Below, in pieces: positions 7,423 through 15,441 of a DNA stretch of 26,504 nucleotides (position 1 is the first letter of the stretch; each line of letters opens with the position of its first letter). This stretch comes from an uncultured Alphaproteobacteria bacterium (GTDB lineage Bacteria; Pseudomonadota; Alphaproteobacteria; UBA7985; CAJQQZ01). Location of the stretch: contig CAJQQJ010000092.1 of the NCBI GenBank assembly GCA_905480445.1, positions 1-26,504 of the forward strand, in the 5' to 3' direction. The translations under genes and the position numbers were made by a program. The notes beneath the pieces were generated by a model that ran no database searches, was not told the DNA's origin, and worked only from the letters and a program-made list of their open reading frames with translations.

Positions 7423-7948
7423 GCCAGCTATCTCATTGACGGTTGATTGCCTCGTTTCTGATGAGCAATGGCGAATAGAACTGCCGAACTTGGAAGAGAT
7501 TAGCCAAAATGTAGTAAATTTGGTTTTGGAAAACTCTTTGCGGAACCTCAAAGCCAGCCAGGACGTCGAAGTTTCCATCACGCTGATGAATGATGCTGAG
7601 ATTCGAGAATTGAATGACGACCATCGCGACGAAGACAAAGCAACAAATGTTTTGTCCTTTCCAACTTATGAGCCTGGAGAGTTGGATAGCGTCTCAGATA
7701 TCAACATCCCCGCTGGCATGCCTTTGATCCTTGGTGACATCATTGTGGCTTTGGAAACAACCTTGCGCGAAGCAGAGCTTGAAAACAAAAAGTTGCATGA
7801 CCATTTCTGCCACTTGGTTATGCACGGATGTCTTCATCTTTTGGGATTCGACCACGAAGACGACGGCGAAGCTGAGGAGATGGAAACCTTGGAGACGCAG
7901 TTACTGCAAGAACTAGGAATTGCCAACCCGTACAAAAGCGGGTTATGA
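7415..7948 (+). CDS. ybeY: Endoribonuclease YbeY (rRNA maturation)
   Basis: A 177-residue metal-dependent single-strand endoribonuclease involved in 16S rRNA 3' maturation and 70S quality control. The catalytic metal site is HGCLHLLGFDH, with H137, H141 and H147. TNVLSFP (77-83) and LGDIIVA (106-112) are other family signatures. The start ATG 7415 lies inside the phoH end (ATGAATAA, eight-base overlap), so translation is probably coupled to phoH. At 177 residues it is slightly longer than the roughly 155-residue E. coli protein, mainly through the N-terminal part, as in other alphaproteobacteria. Upstream in-frame TTG codons within phoH would only add sequence without homology. Confidence 0.96.
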   Translation: MNKPAISLTVDCLVSDEQWRIELPNLEEISQNVVNLVLENSLRNLKASQDVEVSITLMNDAEIRELNDDHRDEDKATNVLSFPTYEPGELDSVSDINIPAGMPLILGDIIVALETTLREAELENKKLHDHFCHLVMHGCLHLLGFDHEDDGEAEEMETLETQLLQELGIANPYKSGL

Positions 7949-7976
7949 TCTTGAAACAACAACATAAATTTATCTA

Positions 7977-8906
7977 ATGCCCGACAATTTACCCGACAGT
8001 AGAACGACCCGTCAGCCGACGAGCAATGGCTCTAAGAAGGCGAACGGGTCCCCCATTACCGATAAGATTAAGGCCCTTTTTGGCCGGAGACCCAGCGATC
8101 AAAGTCTGCGAGATACGCTGGAGGTCTACTTGGAGGAAACAGCCAGCGATTTAGAAACCAGCTCAGAAGGTGATCAAGATGAGCGCGCGATGTTGGTTAA
8201 CATCCTGCGTTTCAAAGAGCTCACCGTCGAAGATGTCATGGTGCCAAGAGCCGATATTCTGGCTGTTCAAAACAACACTGCATTAGAGGATATCGTGTCG
8301 ATGGCTGTCAAGGAACAGCATTCTCGGTTTCCTGTGTACTGTGATAATCTCGACGACGTTAATGGCATGATCCACGTTAAGGACATTCTCACTACTTTCA
8401 ACGACCCGCAATCCTTCTCGATTGAAGCCATTCAGCGTGAAATCCTTGTTGTCGCTCCTTCCATGCCCGTCAGCGATCTTCTGTTAAAGATGCGCCTCAC
8501 CCGAATTCACATGGCGCTCGTTGTTGATGAATACGGCGGCATTGATGGCTTGGTTACAATTGAGGATCTCGTTGAGCAGATCGTCGGTGAAATTGAAGAT
8601 GAGCACGACGTCGACAACGATCTTGAATTGACTGAGCTCGCTCCAGGTGAATGGGTCACAGATGCCCGGATGAAGATCGAAGATTTCGAGGCTCTGACTT
8701 GCGCCATTCTGACAGAGGAAGAGCGTGAGGAAGATATCGAGACCCTAGGCGGTCTGGTCTTTTCTGTGGCCGGCCGTGTTCCGAGCCGGGGAGAAGTTGT
8801 CCGCCATGAGTCAGGAATAGATTTCAAAGTTCTGGAAGCCGACCCTAGACGCATCAAACGATTAAGATTGACCAATCTACCCGTTGCACCCAGCGAAGAA
8901 GACTAA
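7977..8906 (+). CDS. corC: CorC/HlyC-family CBS-domain protein
   Basis: A 309-residue cytoplasmic CBS-pair protein. Residues 1-45 are a Ser/Lys-rich, low-complexity lead. Two CBS domains occupy about 85-145 (starting TVEDVMVPRADI) and 155-210 (ending in DEYGGIDGLVTIEDLVEQIV). A CorC_HlyC/transporter-associated domain follows at about 220-300. Unlike full-length CNNM/YfjD-type relatives it has no membrane-spanning DUF21 region, so it matches the short E. coli CorC (YbeX). CorC was linked genetically to Mg2+/Co2+ resistance, while newer work on YbeX favours a link to ribosome metabolism, which suits the ybeY neighbourhood. The gap to ybeY is 28 bases and to lnt only 6. Confidence 0.92.
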   Translation: MPDNLPDSRTTRQPTSNGSKKANGSPITDKIKALFGRRPSDQSLRDTLEVYLEETASDLETSSEGDQDERAMLVNILRFKELTVEDVMVPRADILAVQNNTALEDIVSMAVKEQHSRFPVYCDNLDDVNGMIHVKDILTTFNDPQSFSIEAIQREILVVAPSMPVSDLLLKMRLTRIHMALVVDEYGGIDGLVTIEDLVEQIVGEIEDEHDVDNDLELTELAPGEWVTDARMKIEDFEALTCAILTEEEREEDIETLGGLVFSVAGRVPSRGEVVRHESGIDFKVLEADPRRIKRLRLTNLPVAPSEED

Positions 8907-8912
8907 CTATTC

Positions 8913-10508
8913 ATGGCCAACGTCTTCTTGAAGGCCCTTAACTGCTTCAAAAATTGGCTCGAAAGCCTCACCAGCTTCAAATTATTGACAGTGAGCTTTC
9001 TGGCAGGCGCTTTTGGAGGTCTGGCCTTTCAACCTATCAATCTTCTGCCAGTCCTTTGGCTCTGTTTTCCAGTTTTTTTAGTGGTTTCTCAGCCAGCCTT
9101 GACAACCAAGATGTTGCTAGCAGTTGGCTGGTTCTTTGGGTTTGGTTTCTTCCTAGTTGGTCTTTATTGGTTGGGTATTTCAGCCACTGTTGATCTGGCT
9201 ACGTTCTGGTGGTTTATCCCTTTTGCCTCTGCAGGTTTGCCAGCGATTCTTTCTTGTTTCGTCGCACCTATACCGCTCATTCTTGCTAGGTTTTCGCGAA
9301 CCGATGCTGAGAAATTTGCCCTCTTCGTTGGGCTTTGGTTGCTTCATGAATGGTTGAGATCTTGGGTACTCACCGGATTTCCGTGGAACTTAGTTGGCTA
9401 TGCCACCTCATTTAGCTTGCCAATGACCCAGCTGGCTTCTGTCGGCGGTATCTGGTTGTTGTCTGCCCTAGTGGCCTTCTCCGCGGCACTGCCTTTTCTT
9501 TTTTGGTGTCGCCCCAATAAAGTCACTTCCGCTTTTTTGCTTCTTTCTATCGCTGTCCCAATAGCTATGTCGAGCTACGGCCATCTGCGGTTAAACCAAA
9601 CGATTGAGTACAATTCTGACATCAGCTTGCTTCTGGTTCAGGCCGACATACCACAAAGCCTGAAATGGGACCCAGAAGCGGCTGAACGAAACCTCGCGAA
9701 ACATGTCGAGTTGTCGGCTTTCGCTCCTTCAAGGGATCAAACTAGGCTGACGATTTGGTCGGAGAGCTCCGTTCCATACTTTATTGGCGAAGATTCAAAT
9801 CTGGAAAGCTACTTCGCAAACGTGGTACCTGAAGGCAATTTTTTGATCACCGGTGGCAATCGTCGAGAGATTAGTTCGACCGGCGAAAGATCATACTTCA
9901 ATAGTCTCTTTGTATTGAATGATCAGGGGAAAACGACAGAAATTTACGACAAAAAACACCTGGTTCCATTTGGCGAATACGTCCCCTTTAGCAGTATTCT
10001 GCCTATACACAAGCTGACCGCAGGTTTGGTGGACTTTCAAAGCGGCACCAATGAACGCTGGGTTAAAAAGGCAAGCATTCCTGCCTTTGTCCCTCTCATT
10101 TGCTATGAAGTGATCTTTCCAGGGCGCATCGTTCCTCCGAACAGAGCTAGCGGTCCAGATCGGCCTAACTGGCTGCTTAACATTACCAATGATGCTTGGT
10201 TTGGGCGCAGCAGTGGACCCTACCAACATTTTGCAATGGCGCGCATGAGGGCAGTCGAAGAAGGACTTCCTTTGGTCAGAGTCTCGAACCCAGGAATATC
10301 TGCGATCATTGACCCTTTGGGCCGTATAGTTGCATCTACCTCTTTGGGTGTTGAGGCTGCAGTCAGTGGCTATCTGCCTAAAGCATTAGTCCAGTCACCA
10401 GTTTTCGCCAGGATCGGTAATTATTCGGTTCTGGTTTTACTCCTGCTTTCATCCATCGGATTTCTCCTGATTCGTGTTCTTGGCAACCGACGGAAAAGTG
10501 ACCAGTAA
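8913..10508 (+). CDS. lnt: Apolipoprotein N-acyltransferase Lnt
   Basis: A 531-residue inner-membrane enzyme that adds the third acyl chain to the N-terminal Cys of lipoproteins, the last step of lipoprotein maturation. The N-terminal half has about six to seven hydrophobic segments (residues about 20-220). A periplasmic nitrilase-like domain follows, with catalytic E284 (IWSESS), K347 (YDKKHLVPFGEYVPF) and C397 (ICYEV), matching the known E-K-C triad. A last hydrophobic segment near 500-522 returns to the membrane. The Bax lipoprotein at 715 could be one of its substrates. The start ATG is six bases after corC, so the genes are likely coupled. Length fits the family (about 510-540). Confidence 0.96.
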   Translation: MANVFLKALNCFKNWLESLTSFKLLTVSFLAGAFGGLAFQPINLLPVLWLCFPVFLVVSQPALTTKMLLAVGWFFGFGFFLVGLYWLGISATVDLATFWWFIPFASAGLPAILSCFVAPIPLILARFSRTDAEKFALFVGLWLLHEWLRSWVLTGFPWNLVGYATSFSLPMTQLASVGGIWLLSALVAFSAALPFLFWCRPNKVTSAFLLLSIAVPIAMSSYGHLRLNQTIEYNSDISLLLVQADIPQSLKWDPEAAERNLAKHVELSAFAPSRDQTRLTIWSESSVPYFIGEDSNLESYFANVVPEGNFLITGGNRREISSTGERSYFNSLFVLNDQGKTTEIYDKKHLVPFGEYVPFSSILPIHKLTAGLVDFQSGTNERWVKKASIPAFVPLICYEVIFPGRIVPPNRASGPDRPNWLLNITNDAWFGRSSGPYQHFAMARMRAVEEGLPLVRVSNPGISAIIDPLGRIVASTSLGVEAAVSGYLPKALVQSPVFARIGNYSVLVLLLLSSIGFLLIRVLGNRRKSDQ

Positions 10509-10553
10509 ATTGGACTGATTCCACTTTAGTCGACAACAATTTCTAAGTTCTGC

Positions 10554-10581
10554 TTGACGGTCGGGCTTAGACCTCTAAAAG
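10554..10581 (+). promoter_or_regulatory. Possible promoter of metK
   Basis: TTGACG (10554-10559) and TAAAAG (10576-10581) are 16 bases apart in the 113-base lnt-metK spacer, giving a leader of about 35 bases. The -10 is weak. I looked for SAM-responsive riboswitch structure in this leader and saw no convincing conserved stem-pseudoknot layout; the transcribed part is probably too short for one. Confidence 0.35.
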
Positions 10582-10621
10582 CTTTGTTCGAATTTCATGA
10601 TTGATTAATACAGGGTATGAC

Positions 10622-11785
10622 ATGAGCCAGCGTGACTATCTTTTCACCAGTGAATCCGTTTCAGAAGGCCATCCGGACAAGGTTTGTGACCGAATTTCAG
10701 ATGCAATCGTCGATACCTTTTTGGCTGCTGATCCCTATTCCCGTTGTGGCGTCGAGACTCTGACAACAACCAATCACATCACTCTTGCCGGTGAAGTTAG
10801 AGGACCGGCGTCAATCAATGCAGAAGTAATGGAAGAAGTCGCTCGCCAAGCGGTCAAAGACATTGGCTATGAGCAAGACGGCTTTCACTGGAAAAATAAC
10901 AAGGTAGAAGTTCTTGTCCATGAGCAATCAGCCGATATCGCACAGGGCGTTGATTCTGCTGATGACAAAGACGAAGGCGCTGGTGACCAGGGCATTATGT
11001 TTGGCTATGCTTGCAAAGAGACTGAAAGCCTCATGCCGGCACCTATCGCCTATTCACATGATATTCTTCGCACAATGGCGGAAGCTCGTCACAGCGGGCA
11101 AAACGATTTTGGACCAGACGCTAAGAGTCAGGTGACTTTGAGATACGTCGATGGCAAGCCAGTAGGCTGTACTTGTGTTGTTGTATCTACCCAACACAGC
11201 GAAGGCGTTTCCACCGATGAAGTCAGAGAATTGGTCCGTCCCTTTGTCGAGAACGCATTACCAGAAGGTTGGATGCCTCCTGAAAATGAATTCTACGTCA
11301 ACCCTACTGGCCGCTTTGTTATTGGTGGCCCTGACGGTGATGCTGGATTGACTGGCCGCAAAATTATTGTTGATACTTATGGCGGTGCGGCCCCACACGG
11401 TGGCGGCGCATTTTCAGGTAAAGACCCGACGAAGGTCGACCGTTCTGCTGCTTATGCCGCTAGGTATTTGGCCAAAAACGTCGTGGCTGCTGATTTGGCG
11501 GATTACTGCACAATTCAGCTTTCTTACGCTATCGGCGTATCAAAACCTTTGTCTGTCTTTATCGACACGCGCGGCACTTGCAAAGTAGACGAGAATAAAC
11601 TCTCTGCCGCCCTTCAAGAGATGGTCAACCTCAGCCCTCGTGGCATCCGTGAGCATCTTCAAATGAACCGCCCGATTTATGCCAGAACAGCAGCCTACGG
11701 CCACTTCGGTAGAACGCCTGACGCCGATGGCGGGTTCTCCTGGGAAAAGACAGATCTCGTCGATCAATTGAAGGGCTTACTCTAG
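10622..11785 (+). CDS. metK: S-adenosylmethionine synthase MetK
   Basis: A 387-residue cytosolic enzyme that forms S-adenosylmethionine from methionine and ATP. The N-terminal motif GHPDKVCD (16-23) binds ATP. GAGDQGIMFGYA is the methionine/ATP signature, and GGGAFSGKDPTKVDRS is the glycine-rich phosphate loop. The ATG at 10622 preceded by AGGG (10612-10615) begins the canonical MSQRDYLFTSESVSEGHP; an in-frame TTG seven codons upstream is rejected. Its product serves MiaB and TrmB encoded nearby. Many alphaproteobacteria have a small XRE-type regulator gene between lnt and metK; none is present here. trmB follows after 19 bases. Confidence 0.97.
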   Translation: MSQRDYLFTSESVSEGHPDKVCDRISDAIVDTFLAADPYSRCGVETLTTTNHITLAGEVRGPASINAEVMEEVARQAVKDIGYEQDGFHWKNNKVEVLVHEQSADIAQGVDSADDKDEGAGDQGIMFGYACKETESLMPAPIAYSHDILRTMAEARHSGQNDFGPDAKSQVTLRYVDGKPVGCTCVVVSTQHSEGVSTDEVRELVRPFVENALPEGWMPPENEFYVNPTGRFVIGGPDGDAGLTGRKIIVDTYGGAAPHGGGAFSGKDPTKVDRSAAYAARYLAKNVVAADLADYCTIQLSYAIGVSKPLSVFIDTRGTCKVDENKLSAALQEMVNLSPRGIREHLQMNRPIYARTAAYGHFGRTPDADGGFSWEKTDLVDQLKGLL

Positions 11786-11804
11786 GCCGATAGTTCAAGT
11801 TCAA

Positions 11805-12497
11805 ATGACTATTCCCAGAGAACGAAATATCTATGGGCGGCGTTCTGGCCGCCCTTTAAAGGATACCCAAAAGAAGCGCCTGGAAGAGTTGTTACCACAG
11901 GTAGCCGTCGAGCTCCCCGACGTTAAACAAAGTCTCAATCCTAGAACCATCTTTAGACCCTCAGTACAGGAAATTTGGCTAGAGATTGGTATCGGCGGTG
12001 GCGAGCATTTGGCCTATCAGGCGCGCCACAACCCTTCCACGGGGTTAATAGGAGCTGAATTCTTCATCAATGGCATTGCTAAAACCCTGGCCTACGTCGA
12101 TGAAGAAGATCTCGACAATATCCGATTACAGCACGGGGATGCGCGCGAGCTGTTGGACGCGCTAACTGACGATTGCCTAGACCGAGCTTTCATCCTCTTT
12201 CCAGACCCGTGGCGCAAGAAACGGCATAACTTCCGCCGGATTGTTAACCAAGAAACACTTGATCACATGGTTCGAATCCTGAAAAACGGCAGCGAGCTGA
12301 GAATTGCAACCGATCACTTTGACTACCTGACTTGGATCCTACGGTTTTGCCAACAGCACCCAAACCTCGAATGGCAAGCTGAAGGCCGCACGGATTGGAT
12401 CGATCCTCCTGAAGATTGGATTACCACCCGATACCAAGAAAAGGCCATAAGAGAAGGTCGCGTCCCAGCTTTCCTTTCCTACAAAATAGTGAAATAA
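11805..12497 (+). CDS. trmB: tRNA (guanine-N7-)-methyltransferase TrmB
   Basis: A 230-residue Rossmann-fold methyltransferase that makes m7G46 in tRNA, using SAM. EIGIGGGEHL is the SAM-binding loop, followed by IGAEFFINGI with the acidic end of the second strand. ILFPDPWRKKRHNFRRI is the TrmB signature with the catalytic Asp and the tRNA-binding basic stretch. ATDHFDYLTWIL and a C-terminal TRYQEKAIREGR segment complete the family pattern. It follows metK on the same strand, the usual alphaproteobacterial pairing of SAM maker and SAM user. The next operon's promoter lies immediately after its stop. Confidence 0.96.
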   Translation: MTIPRERNIYGRRSGRPLKDTQKKRLEELLPQVAVELPDVKQSLNPRTIFRPSVQEIWLEIGIGGGEHLAYQARHNPSTGLIGAEFFINGIAKTLAYVDEEDLDNIRLQHGDARELLDALTDDCLDRAFILFPDPWRKKRHNFRRIVNQETLDHMVRILKNGSELRIATDHFDYLTWILRFCQQHPNLEWQAEGRTDWIDPPEDWITTRYQEKAIREGRVPAFLSYKIVK

Positions 12498-12509
12498 AGT
12501 TAATAAAGC

Positions 12510-12538
12510 TTTCAATTGGCGCGTCGTTCCCCTATATA
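12510..12538 (+). promoter_or_regulatory. Predicted promoter of the rimP-nusA-infB operon
   Basis: TTTCAA (12510-12515) and TATATA (12533-12538) are 17 bases apart. The -35 is poor and the -10 good. An inverted repeat TATAGT/ACTATA (12535-12540 and 12547-12552) straddles the expected start site near 12545, which could be an operator. The trmB stop is only just upstream, so the promoter is well placed for a long ribosomal/transcription operon. Confidence 0.45.
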
Positions 12539-12551
12539 GTGGATCAACTAT

Positions 12552-12612
12552 AGGCCCTGAGATGAAATCAGGATCGTTCGAAAAAGTCCCGGGCCTTCAA
12601 GGCCCTTTTTTT
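12552..12612 (+). terminator. Leader attenuator of the rimP-nusA operon (intrinsic terminator with alternative pairing)
   Basis: GGGCCT (12591-12596), a three-base loop TCA, AGGCCC (12600-12605) and seven T (12606-12612) form an intrinsic terminator 35 bases before the rimP start codon. An identical AGGCCC sits at 12552-12557 in the same leader and can pair equally with the same GGGCCT, which would break the terminator. A third small hairpin, CCTGA/TCAGG (12556-12560 and 12568-12572), competes for the upstream copy. Read alternatively, promoter plus terminator would define a small RNA of about 65-70 bases. E. coli regulates its rimP-nusA operon through its leader with NusA involved; the same logic here is inference. 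Confidence 0.6.
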
Positions 12613-12647
12613 ATGTTTGTAGTAAAGCTGCGTTTAAGGAACTAGAC

Positions 12648-13220
12648 TTGCAAGACTTTTTAGATAGCGAAGTTTTGGAAATTGCAGGTGGTCTGAATGA
12701 CCGCGTGAGAAAGATTGTTGAACCCACTATTGTAGACATGGGTTACGATCTGGTGCGCATCCTTGTAACAGGCGGGCGCAAGCCAACTTTGCAAATCATG
12801 GCTGAACCCCTTGATGGCCGTATTATGACAGTAGAAGATTGCCAGCTCATCAGCCGCCAAGTTTCAGTTTTAATGGACGTCGAGGATCCGATCACTGACG
12901 CTTACGACCTCGAAGTAAGCTCACCAGGCCTTGATCGTCCTTTGGTGAAACTCGAAGACTTTCAACGTTTCGTTGGTTTTGAAGCCCGCACTGAAATACG
13001 CATTCCCAAAGATGGGCAGCGTCGTTTCAAAGGCATCATCACTTCAGTGTCCGAAGAAGGCGAAATTCGACTACAAGAACGAGAAGACCTCGAACACAGA
13101 GTAAATTTTTCAGAGCTCGCGAAAGCCAAGCTCGTACTATCAGATGCGTTGGTTGAAGCGGCCCAAAACGGCACCATTCCAGCGAAAAACAACGAAGCAA
13201 AGAGTAAAAGCCTCAACTAG
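12648..13220 (+). CDS. rimP: Ribosome maturation factor RimP
   Basis: A 190-residue cytosolic factor needed for late 30S subunit assembly around S12. The N-terminal domain (about 18-90) includes RKIVEPTIVDMGYDLVRILV, and the family motif VSSPGLDRPL follows, leading into an Sm-like C-terminal domain (about 100-165). The start is TTG at 12648 with AAGGA at 12636-12640, seven bases upstream. The C-terminus carries a short Lys/Asn-rich tail. It is the first gene of the rimP-nusA-ylxR-infB-rbfA-truB-rpsO run, as in most proteobacteria, and lies behind an attenuator-like leader. The 30-base spacer to nusA holds no terminator. Confidence 0.95.
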   Translation: MQDFLDSEVLEIAGGLNDRVRKIVEPTIVDMGYDLVRILVTGGRKPTLQIMAEPLDGRIMTVEDCQLISRQVSVLMDVEDPITDAYDLEVSSPGLDRPLVKLEDFQRFVGFEARTEIRIPKDGQRRFKGIITSVSEEGEIRLQEREDLEHRVNFSELAKAKLVLSDALVEAAQNGTIPAKNNEAKSKSLN

Positions 13221-13250
13221 ACTGAGGCCTAACGGGATAGACAGTAGACC

Positions 13251-14792
13251 ATGCAGATTACAACCGCCCCAAGACCAGAGATGATCCAGGTAGCCGATGC
13301 CGTCGCGCGCGAAAAAGGCATCGACAAGGAAGAAGTGCTGGAGGCCATGGAACAGGCCATCCAGAAAGCTGGTAAAGCCAAATACGGTCCAGAACACGAT
13401 ATCCGTGCCGAGATCAACCGGAAGACAGGCGAGATTGGTTTGACCCGTCACCGCGAAGTTGTCGAAGAAGTCGAAGACGACGAAACTCAAATGTCTTTGA
13501 AAGACGCTAACGTTTTCCAACCAGGATTGGAAATCGGAGAATTTTTCGTCGAGCCACTGCCGCCGATCGACCTTGGACGTATTGCTGCACAGAGCGCAAA
13601 ACAAGTTATCGTTCAAAAAGTTCGCGATTCAGAACGCAAACGTCAATATGAAGAGTTTAAAGACAAGAAGGGTGAAATCGTCACTGGCCTTGTTAAGCGG
13701 GTTGAGTACGGAAACGTTACAGTTGACCTTGGCCGTGCAGAAGCGATCCTTAGACGTGATGAAGTTATTCCACGTGAAAACCTTCGCAACGGCGACCGTG
13801 TTCGCGCCTACATTTACGACGTTCGCGAGGAACCTCGCGGTCCTCAGATTTTCTTGTCTCGGACACACCCTATCTTTCTCGCAAAGCTTTTTGCACAAGA
13901 AGTGCCTGAAATTTATGATGGCATTATCGAGATTAAGTCAGTGGCACGCGACCCAGGTAGCCGTGCAAAAATCGCTGTAACCACACAAGATTCGTCCGTT
14001 GATCCGGTTGGTGCTTGTGTTGGCATGCGTGGTTCTCGTGTTCAGGCCGTTGTTGGCGAACTACAAGGCGAGAAGATCGATATTATTCTTTGGTCGAATG
14101 AGCCAGCAACCTTCCTAGTCAATGCTTTGGCACCTGCGGAAGTTGCCAAGCTGTTGCTTGACGAAGACAACCACAGAATTGAAGTTGTTGTTCCCGACGA
14201 TCAGCTAAGTCTGGCCATTGGTCGTCGCGGCCAAAACGTCCGCTTGGCTTCTCAACTTTCGGGTTGGGAAATCGACATTATGACAGAAGCTGAAGAGTCT
14301 GATCGTCGTTCTGAAGAATTCAAAACCAGATCTCAGCGTTTCATTGAAGCACTCGATGTTGAAGATGTTATCGCTCACCTCTTGGTTTCAGAAGGTTTCA
14401 CAGCGGTTGAAGAAGTTGCTTTCGTTGACAGTGATGAGCTGACGCAAATCGAAGGTTTCGACGAAGAAATTGCAGAAGAGCTGAAAGCACGCGCTGTTGA
14501 TGCTTTGGAAACAGAGAAGCAAGCCGTTGTAGATCAACGTCGCGCACTTGGCGTCACCGATGATCTATCACAACTGCCGCACATGACTGACGAGATTTTG
14601 ATGCGGTTCGGTGAAAACAAGGTTCTAACACTGGATGACGTTGGTGATCTTGCAGGCGATGAGCTCCTGGAGCTGCTGGTTGGTTTTGCAATGACAGAAG
14701 ACGAAGCCAATGAAATCATCATGGCAGCGCGCGCGCATTGGTTCGACGATGAACCAGTCGTTGAGGCTGCAGCAGAAACAGAAGCAGAATAG
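13251..14792 (+). CDS. nusA: Transcription termination/antitermination protein NusA
   Basis: A 513-residue RNA-polymerase-binding factor that modulates pausing, intrinsic termination and antitermination. The N-terminal polymerase-binding domain covers about 10-130. S1 is about 138-202 (GEIVTGLVKRVEYGNVTVDL), KH1 is near 251-271 (PVGACVGMRGSRVQAV), and KH2 contains LAIGRRGQNVRLAS. Two acidic helix-hairpin repeats follow (VEDVIAHLLVSEGFTAVEEV and a second around NKVLTLDDVGDLAGDELLEL), the C-terminal repeats seen in proteobacterial NusA. Length and acidity of the tail are normal. NusA is a candidate regulator of the attenuator upstream of rimP. A GGCGG/CCGCC hairpin begins at its stop codon. Confidence 0.97.
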   Translation: MQITTAPRPEMIQVADAVAREKGIDKEEVLEAMEQAIQKAGKAKYGPEHDIRAEINRKTGEIGLTRHREVVEEVEDDETQMSLKDANVFQPGLEIGEFFVEPLPPIDLGRIAAQSAKQVIVQKVRDSERKRQYEEFKDKKGEIVTGLVKRVEYGNVTVDLGRAEAILRRDEVIPRENLRNGDRVRAYIYDVREEPRGPQIFLSRTHPIFLAKLFAQEVPEIYDGIIEIKSVARDPGSRAKIAVTTQDSSVDPVGACVGMRGSRVQAVVGELQGEKIDIILWSNEPATFLVNALAPAEVAKLLLDEDNHRIEVVVPDDQLSLAIGRRGQNVRLASQLSGWEIDIMTEAEESDRRSEEFKTRSQRFIEALDVEDVIAHLLVSEGFTAVEEVAFVDSDELTQIEGFDEEIAEELKARAVDALETEKQAVVDQRRALGVTDDLSQLPHMTDEILMRFGENKVLTLDDVGDLAGDELLELLVGFAMTEDEANEIIMAARAHWFDDEPVVEAAAETEAE

Positions 14793-14806
14793 GCGGCAGT
14801 TCCGCC
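14792..14806 (+). other. Small hairpin at the nusA stop codon
   Basis: GGCGG (14792-14796), loop CAGTT and CCGCC (14802-14806) form a five-pair GC-only stem that begins on the last base of the nusA stop codon. No T-run follows, so it is not an intrinsic terminator. It may affect mRNA processing or coupling to ylxR. Confidence 0.5.
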
Positions 14807-14815
14807 ACATAGGAA

Positions 14816-15415
14816 ATGGAAGAAGAGGACACAAAAACTCACAAGAAATCGCCTGAGAGACGCTGTTTAGTCACGGGAGAAAGTAAGGAGAAAGCACACT
14901 TACTACGCTTTGTGATTGGACCAGAAAACGAGATAGTTCCCGATCTAACCCATAAATTGCCAGGTAGAGGCTATTGGGTAACCGCAGATCGGCTCTCTCT
15001 TGAATCGGCTCTCAAAAAGAAGGTTTTTTCACGAGCTGCACGACAAAATGTAAAAGCGACTGAGAATTTGGTCGACCGTGTTGTGAATGGTCAAAAAAAC
15101 CGTTGCCTCCAGTTGATTAGCCTAGCCCGCAAAGCTAGCGTTTTAATTGAGGGCACAGAAAAAGTTGGGCAAGGGATAAAGAAAGGTCGTGTCAAAATGT
15201 TGATACTGGCACTGGATTTATCTGAAAACAGTCGGGCCCGCTTAGTAAAAGGCGATGACAAGTTTGGAGTTTCTGACATCTTTTCTTCGGAAGAATTAGG
15301 GTCGGTGTTTGGTAAGGACCAAGTAAAGGCCATTGCTACAGAATACGCAGATTGGGCCAAAAGACTCGGATATGAGTTAGAACGGCTTGCAAAATTGATC
15401 GGAATGCCCGAATAA
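14816..15415 (+). CDS. YlxR/DUF448-L7Ae two-domain RNA-binding protein
   Basis: A 199-residue protein of the alphaproteobacterial form in which a YlxR (DUF448) domain and an L7Ae/Gadd45-like domain, separate ylxR and ylxQ genes in Bacillus, are joined. The YlxR part (about 14-82) has RRCLVTGESK and LPGRGYWVTADR. The L7Ae-like part (about 98-175) begins LQLISLARKASVLIEGTEKV, containing the GLARKAG-like turn. Both parts are expected to bind RNA, and YlxR of other bacteria has been tied to RNase P activity; the role here is unproven. It is 23 bases after nusA and 26 before infB. A hairpin overlaps its stop codon. Confidence 0.92.
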   Translation: MEEEDTKTHKKSPERRCLVTGESKEKAHLLRFVIGPENEIVPDLTHKLPGRGYWVTADRLSLESALKKKVFSRAARQNVKATENLVDRVVNGQKNRCLQLISLARKASVLIEGTEKVGQGIKKGRVKMLILALDLSENSRARLVKGDDKFGVSDIFSSEELGSVFGKDQVKAIATEYADWAKRLGYELERLAKLIGMPE

Positions 15416-15424
15416 CGGCGGGCA
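15405..15424 (+). other. Hairpin over the ylxR-type gene's stop codon
   Basis: TGCCCG (15405-15410) and CGGGCA (15419-15424) are a perfect six-pair stem around an eight-base loop that contains the stop codon TAA (15413-15415). No T-run follows. It lies just ahead of the infB ribosome-binding site (CAGGAA, near 15431), so it could tune infB translation. Confidence 0.5.
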
Positions 15425-15441
15425 AGACAGACAGGAAAAAA

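Noticed and set aside
10582..10621. A SAM- or SAH-responsive riboswitch ahead of metK.
   Set aside because: The transcribed leader is short if the predicted promoter is right, and no conserved multi-stem or pseudoknot layout was visible by eye. A covariance-model search would be decisive.
10617..10625. A two-codon frame ATG-ACA-TGA overlapping the metK ATG.
   Set aside because: Too short to judge; expected by chance next to any ATGA-like start.
13140..13616. A 158-codon frame on the minus strand over the rimP-nusA junction.
   Set aside because: Hydrophobic, low-complexity translation fully antisense to two certain genes; no start signal.
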